Positions 34,301 to 35,927 of a DNA stretch of 35,927 nt are shown here, piece by piece. The stretch comes from an uncultured Bacteroidia bacterium (GTDB taxonomy: Bacteria; Bacteroidota; Bacteroidia; Bacteroidales; UBA932). Positions within the stretch are counted from its first letter, which is position 1, and each line of letters starts with the position of its first letter. Location of the stretch: NCBI GenBank assembly GCA_902779785.1, contig CACZDC010000012.1:1-35927 (forward strand). The letters are read 5' to 3'. The notes under the pieces are model-generated. The model did not search any database and was not told the origin of the DNA. It saw only the letters and a list, made by a program, of their open reading frames with translations. The position numbers and the translations under genes were made by a program.

Positions 34301-35711
34301 GCCGCCTGCAAAGATTTCCCAAAAGGTCGAAGAGAGCGAAGCTGGAATCAAGCTTGTTTTGAAGAATGAAGATTCCGTCCCTGCATATCTTGTACAGCTC
34401 ATACTCAAAGACCGCCAGGGCGACGAAATACTGCCTGTAAGCTATTCTGACAACTATTTCACTCTCCTGCCGGGGGAAGAAAAGACGGTTGATATAAGAG
34501 ATCTCTCGACTTCGCTCGAGATGACAGCTTGTCATTTCGACCGAGCAAAGCGAGTGGAGAAATCTCAAATTGTCATTCGTCAACTCGGGGATTTCTCGCG
34601 CAGCGAGATGGGACTGATTGCAGACGGGGTATCGGAACTTGCGTCAAAACAGTGCCTGCTCCTTGGCAGTCAACTGACGGACGGCATCATGCCGCAGACC
34701 TTCGAGGACGGGGTGCTTGTCACCTCCGGCCTGGAAAGATGGACCAGCGGCTATTTTCCGGGGACCTGCTGGTATGCCAGCCTCCTGAGCGGGGATGACA
34801 AAGTCCGCGACCTCGCAGAAAAACTCACCGCCGGGATGCTCGACGTGGACTCTTATTTCAAAGACCATGACATCGGCTTCCAGATAATGTGCTCCGCAGG
34901 TCTGGCCTACAAGATTACAGGCGATGAAAAATACCTCCCGGCCATCCGCAGGGCGGCTGAACTTCTTGCCGGACGCTTCACTCCCGCATCCGGCACCATT
35001 ATGAGCTGGAACAGCAGCCGCCCCGTGTGCAAAGTTATCATAGACAATATGATGAACCTGGAACTGCTGACCTTCGCCTCGCGGCAGTTCGGAGTCCCCG
35101 AATGGGAGGAAATGGCCGTTTCCCATGCCGACAAGACCATGGCCAATCATTTCAGGGAAGACGGGTCGTCATATCATCTTCTGGAATATGATCTCGAAAG
35201 CGGGGAGGTCCTCGTCAAAAAGACGGTCCAGGGCTACAGCGACGACTCGGCATGGTCACGGGGACAGGCATGGGGCCTCTACGGCTATACTATGATGTAT
35301 AGAGAGACCAAAGAGAAACGCTATCTGGAGCAGGCTGAAAAGATAGCCCGCTATCTGCTTCCCCTGCTGGCGGAAAGGCCGGTTCCAGCCTGGGATTTCA
35401 ACGCTCCCGAACCCTATTCGTTCCAGGCCGACGCCTCCGCCGGGGCAGTCATGGCCTCAGCCTTTATTCAACTGGATAGTCTTACAGAGGACGCTGAACT
35501 CGCGCAGGAATGCATGGACAAGGCAAAAGCAACTATCAAGGCCCTGTCCTCGTCGGAGTATCTTGCCACTCCCGGAGAAGTCGGAGGCTTCCTGTTGAAA
35601 CACAGCACAGGCTTCTACCGCAAAAACAGCGAGGTGGACGTTCCGCTCTCCTACGCTGATTATTACTTCCTTGAGGCTTTATACCGCCTGCACATCTGCC
35701 GCAAAGACTGA
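31380..35711 (+). CDS. GH2-GH88 fusion lipoprotein (discoidin-like/GH2 hydrolase plus unsaturated glucuronyl hydrolase)
   Basis: This 1443-residue protein has a lipobox signal (MKRLLFILLPLALAAC, Cys16) and a discoidin-like region (about 20-250, with ENALDGDRNSRN and QWISVDLGSIRKVCEVKPHW). The GH2 part (about 260-900) resembles exo-beta-glucosaminidase/mannosidase-type enzymes, with acid/base Glu683 in CGRNEGDPP and probable nucleophile Glu742 in HSERGLPNVV. A beta region follows at about 900-1035. Residues about 1077-1440 are a GH88 domain, with GYFPGTCWY, Asp1164 in HDIGFQI, Asp1222 in DNMMNLELL, and QGYSDDSAWSRGQAWGLYGY. Between them, residues about 1040-1078 are translated from a palindromic repeat (34497-34612). 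GH88 is normally a separate protein with its own signal peptide, absent here, so two genes appear to have been fused through the repeat. It is last in the operon and convergent with the acyltransferase. Confidence 0.9.
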   Translation: MKRLLFILLPLALAACSQAELGNIALNRTAVASSNYDYNLTAQLATDGIVHEGEPAFIEVSSSDGPVSRVERENALDGDRNSRNIITGQSGWLEWRFHGYEVLADKAEVLYQEALKGGRGGPEHKVSVPLSVQEDGALRLDMDFPHEGRWRVKSVDFYQDGVSLGNLLPSEHFTSAWKSDEGQEQWISVDLGSIRKVCEVKPHWIDAPEHWTVEASKDGSNWKAFSKGRWRYVRLLIQGPACLTELEVMGPEKKEPSEKIWKIVRASEVHADGAAMSSPGFDDSSWLPATVPGTVLANYIRAGAVPDPAFGDNWSQISDSFFNSDFWYRLEFDWAPGGKRTFIDFDGINWKADIWLNGSKLGRIEGAFMRGHFDASALLKEGRNALAVRVERNAHPGAVKEKTARWTGYNGGVLGADNPTFHASIGWDWMTTVRGRNCGIWNDVRMVEKGLAEVSDPMIVSKIGQDGSASMEASVVVSGCRGGKVEVEGWIGDIHFSKEVGEDGAAVFSPEDFPQLKDRKMELWWPVGYGEPKLYDAGFAVKVDDVVSDSLHFKAGVREMSWDSSDGALKLYVNGRRFIPQGGNWGFSEQNLIFGAREYDIALNYHRQMGMNMIRNWVGQVADEEFYEACDRYGVMVWQDFWLANPGDGPNPDDEGMFLANATDWVSRIRQHPCLALYCGRNEGDPPASLDKALREDVVARLHPGMLYISNSADGIVSGHGPYKAMPTAYYFGDQSGKLHSERGLPNVVTWESLQRMMGPQDRWPQGEMWGKHDFTTDGAQSVKTYNGIIEENLGKAYSAEEFCHLSQWLNYEGCRAIFESANAAGRNGVLLWMSHSSWPSLVYCTYDYWFEPTGAFFGSKKGCEPLHIQYNALTGEVEMVNLCCGLKYGLKAALDVYNYMGEHIGSQALILDSPDDSTISCFRAYLPEEEPICLLKLQLLDADGKVLSENFYMVPGPDAVASPFGGLKLLRTLPPAKISQKVEESEAGIKLVLKNEDSVPAYLVQLILKDRQGDEILPVSYSDNYFTLLPGEEKTVDIRDLSTSLEMTACHFDRAKRVEKSQIVIRQLGDFSRSEMGLIADGVSELASKQCLLLGSQLTDGIMPQTFEDGVLVTSGLERWTSGYFPGTCWYASLLSGDDKVRDLAEKLTAGMLDVDSYFKDHDIGFQIMCSAGLAYKITGDEKYLPAIRRAAELLAGRFTPASGTIMSWNSSRPVCKVIIDNMMNLELLTFASRQFGVPEWEEMAVSHADKTMANHFREDGSSYHLLEYDLESGEVLVKKTVQGYSDDSAWSRGQAWGLYGYTMMYRETKEKRYLEQAEKIARYLLPLLAERPVPAWDFNAPEPYSFQADASAGAVMASAFIQLDSLTEDAELAQECMDKAKATIKALSSSEYLATPGEVGGFLLKHSTGFYRKNSEVDVPLSYADYYFLEALYRLHICRKD
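34497..34612 (+). repeat. REP-like palindromic repeat embedded in frame inside the GH2-GH88 gene
   Basis: Left arm 34497-34527 (core TCTCGACTTCGCTCGAGATG) faces a right arm at 34528-34567 (core TGTCATTTCGACCGAGCAAA, then GCGAGTGGAGAAATCTC) as an imperfect inverted pair. A third related stretch follows, ending in the perfect small hairpin TCTCGC-GCA-GCGAGA (34594-34608). This kind of palindrome is typical of interspersed repeats between genes. Here all 116 bases stay open and are translated as an Arg/Ser/Glu-rich linker. Confidence 0.7.
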
Positions 35712-35713
35712 GA

Positions 35714-35927
35714 TCATTTCTTCTCCCCGAGTACGCACCAGCGGACAAAGGGAATGCGGCGGATGATTTCGTAGATTAGCGGGGAAAGGGCAAAGACGGC
35801 GATGGTCAGGATTATGTACATGGCCGCGGGCGGCAGCTGGGTATACTGTTTCATCTGATAGCCCAGGGCGGCAATCACCAGATAATGGACTATATATATT
35901 CCGAAGCTGGCTTTTGTCATATAGCCG
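35714..35927 (-). CDS. Acyltransferase-3 family membrane protein, C-terminal part (cut by window edge)
   Basis: The last 70 codons of a minus-strand gene enter from the right edge. They read YMTKASFGIYIVHYLVIAAL, then a second membrane segment (MYIILTIAVFALSPLIYEII) and a basic end (RRIPFVRWCVLGEKK). S-[S/F]-F-G-I-Y-[L/I]-[V/I]-H-Y before a hydrophobic helix is the typical C-terminal part of acyltransferase-3 (OafA-like) proteins that O-acylate carbohydrates in the envelope. The ATG at 35920 is internal, because coding context continues to the edge. The stop lies two bases from that of the GH2-GH88 gene. Together with the left-edge fragment it accounts for roughly 100 of the usual 340-380 residues. 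Confidence 0.7.
   Translation of the reverse strand, partial: GYMTKASFGIYIVHYLVIAALGYQMKQYTQLPPAAMYIILTIAVFALSPLIYEIIRRIPFVRWCVLGEKK

Noticed and set aside
34530-35711. GH88 part as a separate gene starting at an internal ATG
   Set aside because: The frame is open from the GH2 part through the repeat, and no internal ATG is followed by a signal peptide, so a single fused product is the simpler reading.

Overview
The window is chromosomal DNA from a Bacteroidota bacterium, most likely a Bacteroidales of moderately high GC. The evidence is a SusC/SusD pair, an ECF sigma/FecR anti-sigma pair, many lipobox signal peptides, promoters of the Bacteroides housekeeping type (TTTG-N20-TAnnTTTG), and an almost complete lack of Shine-Dalgarno sequences. 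I cannot name a genus. Most of the window is one large polysaccharide utilization locus (PUL) with unusually many phosphatase-like surface lipoproteins.

Layout. 1-247 (-): first 31 codons of an acyltransferase-3 membrane protein, overlapping a truncated sialate O-acetylesterase stub. 346-2585 (+): a C-terminally short GH92 mannosidase-like lipoprotein and a 94-residue secreted fragment. 2586-5201 (-): GH78 rhamnosidase. 5202-5506: gene-poor, with a 52-codon relic. 5507-9263 (-): GH3, ECF sigma and FecR, overlapping by single bases. 9337-15924 (+): SusC with an STN signalling domain, SusD, and a lipoprotein tyrosine-phosphatase-like protein. 15925-21074 (-): a fimbrillin-FISUMP-metallophosphoesterase fusion, a 67-residue lipoprotein, and a fimbrillin-FISUMP lipoprotein. 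21131-21306 (-): GH97 relic. 21475-22608 (+): AAA ATPase with its own housekeeping promoter. 22664-24481 (-): a second fimbrillin-FISUMP lipoprotein behind a 43-codon ORF. 24600-35711 (+): a tight four-gene operon of a second FISUMP-metallophosphoesterase fusion, a stand-alone metallophosphoesterase, a heparinase II/III-like lyase and a 1443-residue GH2-GH88 fusion. 35714-35927 (-): C-terminus of an acyltransferase-3 protein.

The main new observation is a bipartite element, GGG - 15 nt (16 in one case) - GTGTATA(a/t), often preceded by C. It stands directly upstream of six transcription units: GH78, GH3-sigma-FecR, SusC-SusD-phosphatase, the 21074 operon, the 24481 operon and the 24600 operon. 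It is absent in front of the acyltransferase/stub, GH92 and ATPase units, which have housekeeping promoters instead. I infer that it is the promoter of the locus's own ECF sigma factor. That would make nearly the whole PUL one autoregulated regulon, switched by SusC (STN) through FecR. Several of these promoters lie so close to the start codon that leaderless mRNAs are likely.

Functionally, a uronate-cleaving lyase candidate, GH88, GH3, GH78 and GH2 fit stepwise breakdown of an acidic, rhamnose- and glucose-containing polysaccharide; the gellan scheme is a close parallel. Three metallophosphoesterases and a secreted P-loop phosphatase suggest that the substrate, or something attached to it, is phosphorylated. 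The locus also carries many scars: truncated genes, relics, and a palindromic repeat translated as the linker between GH2 and GH88.
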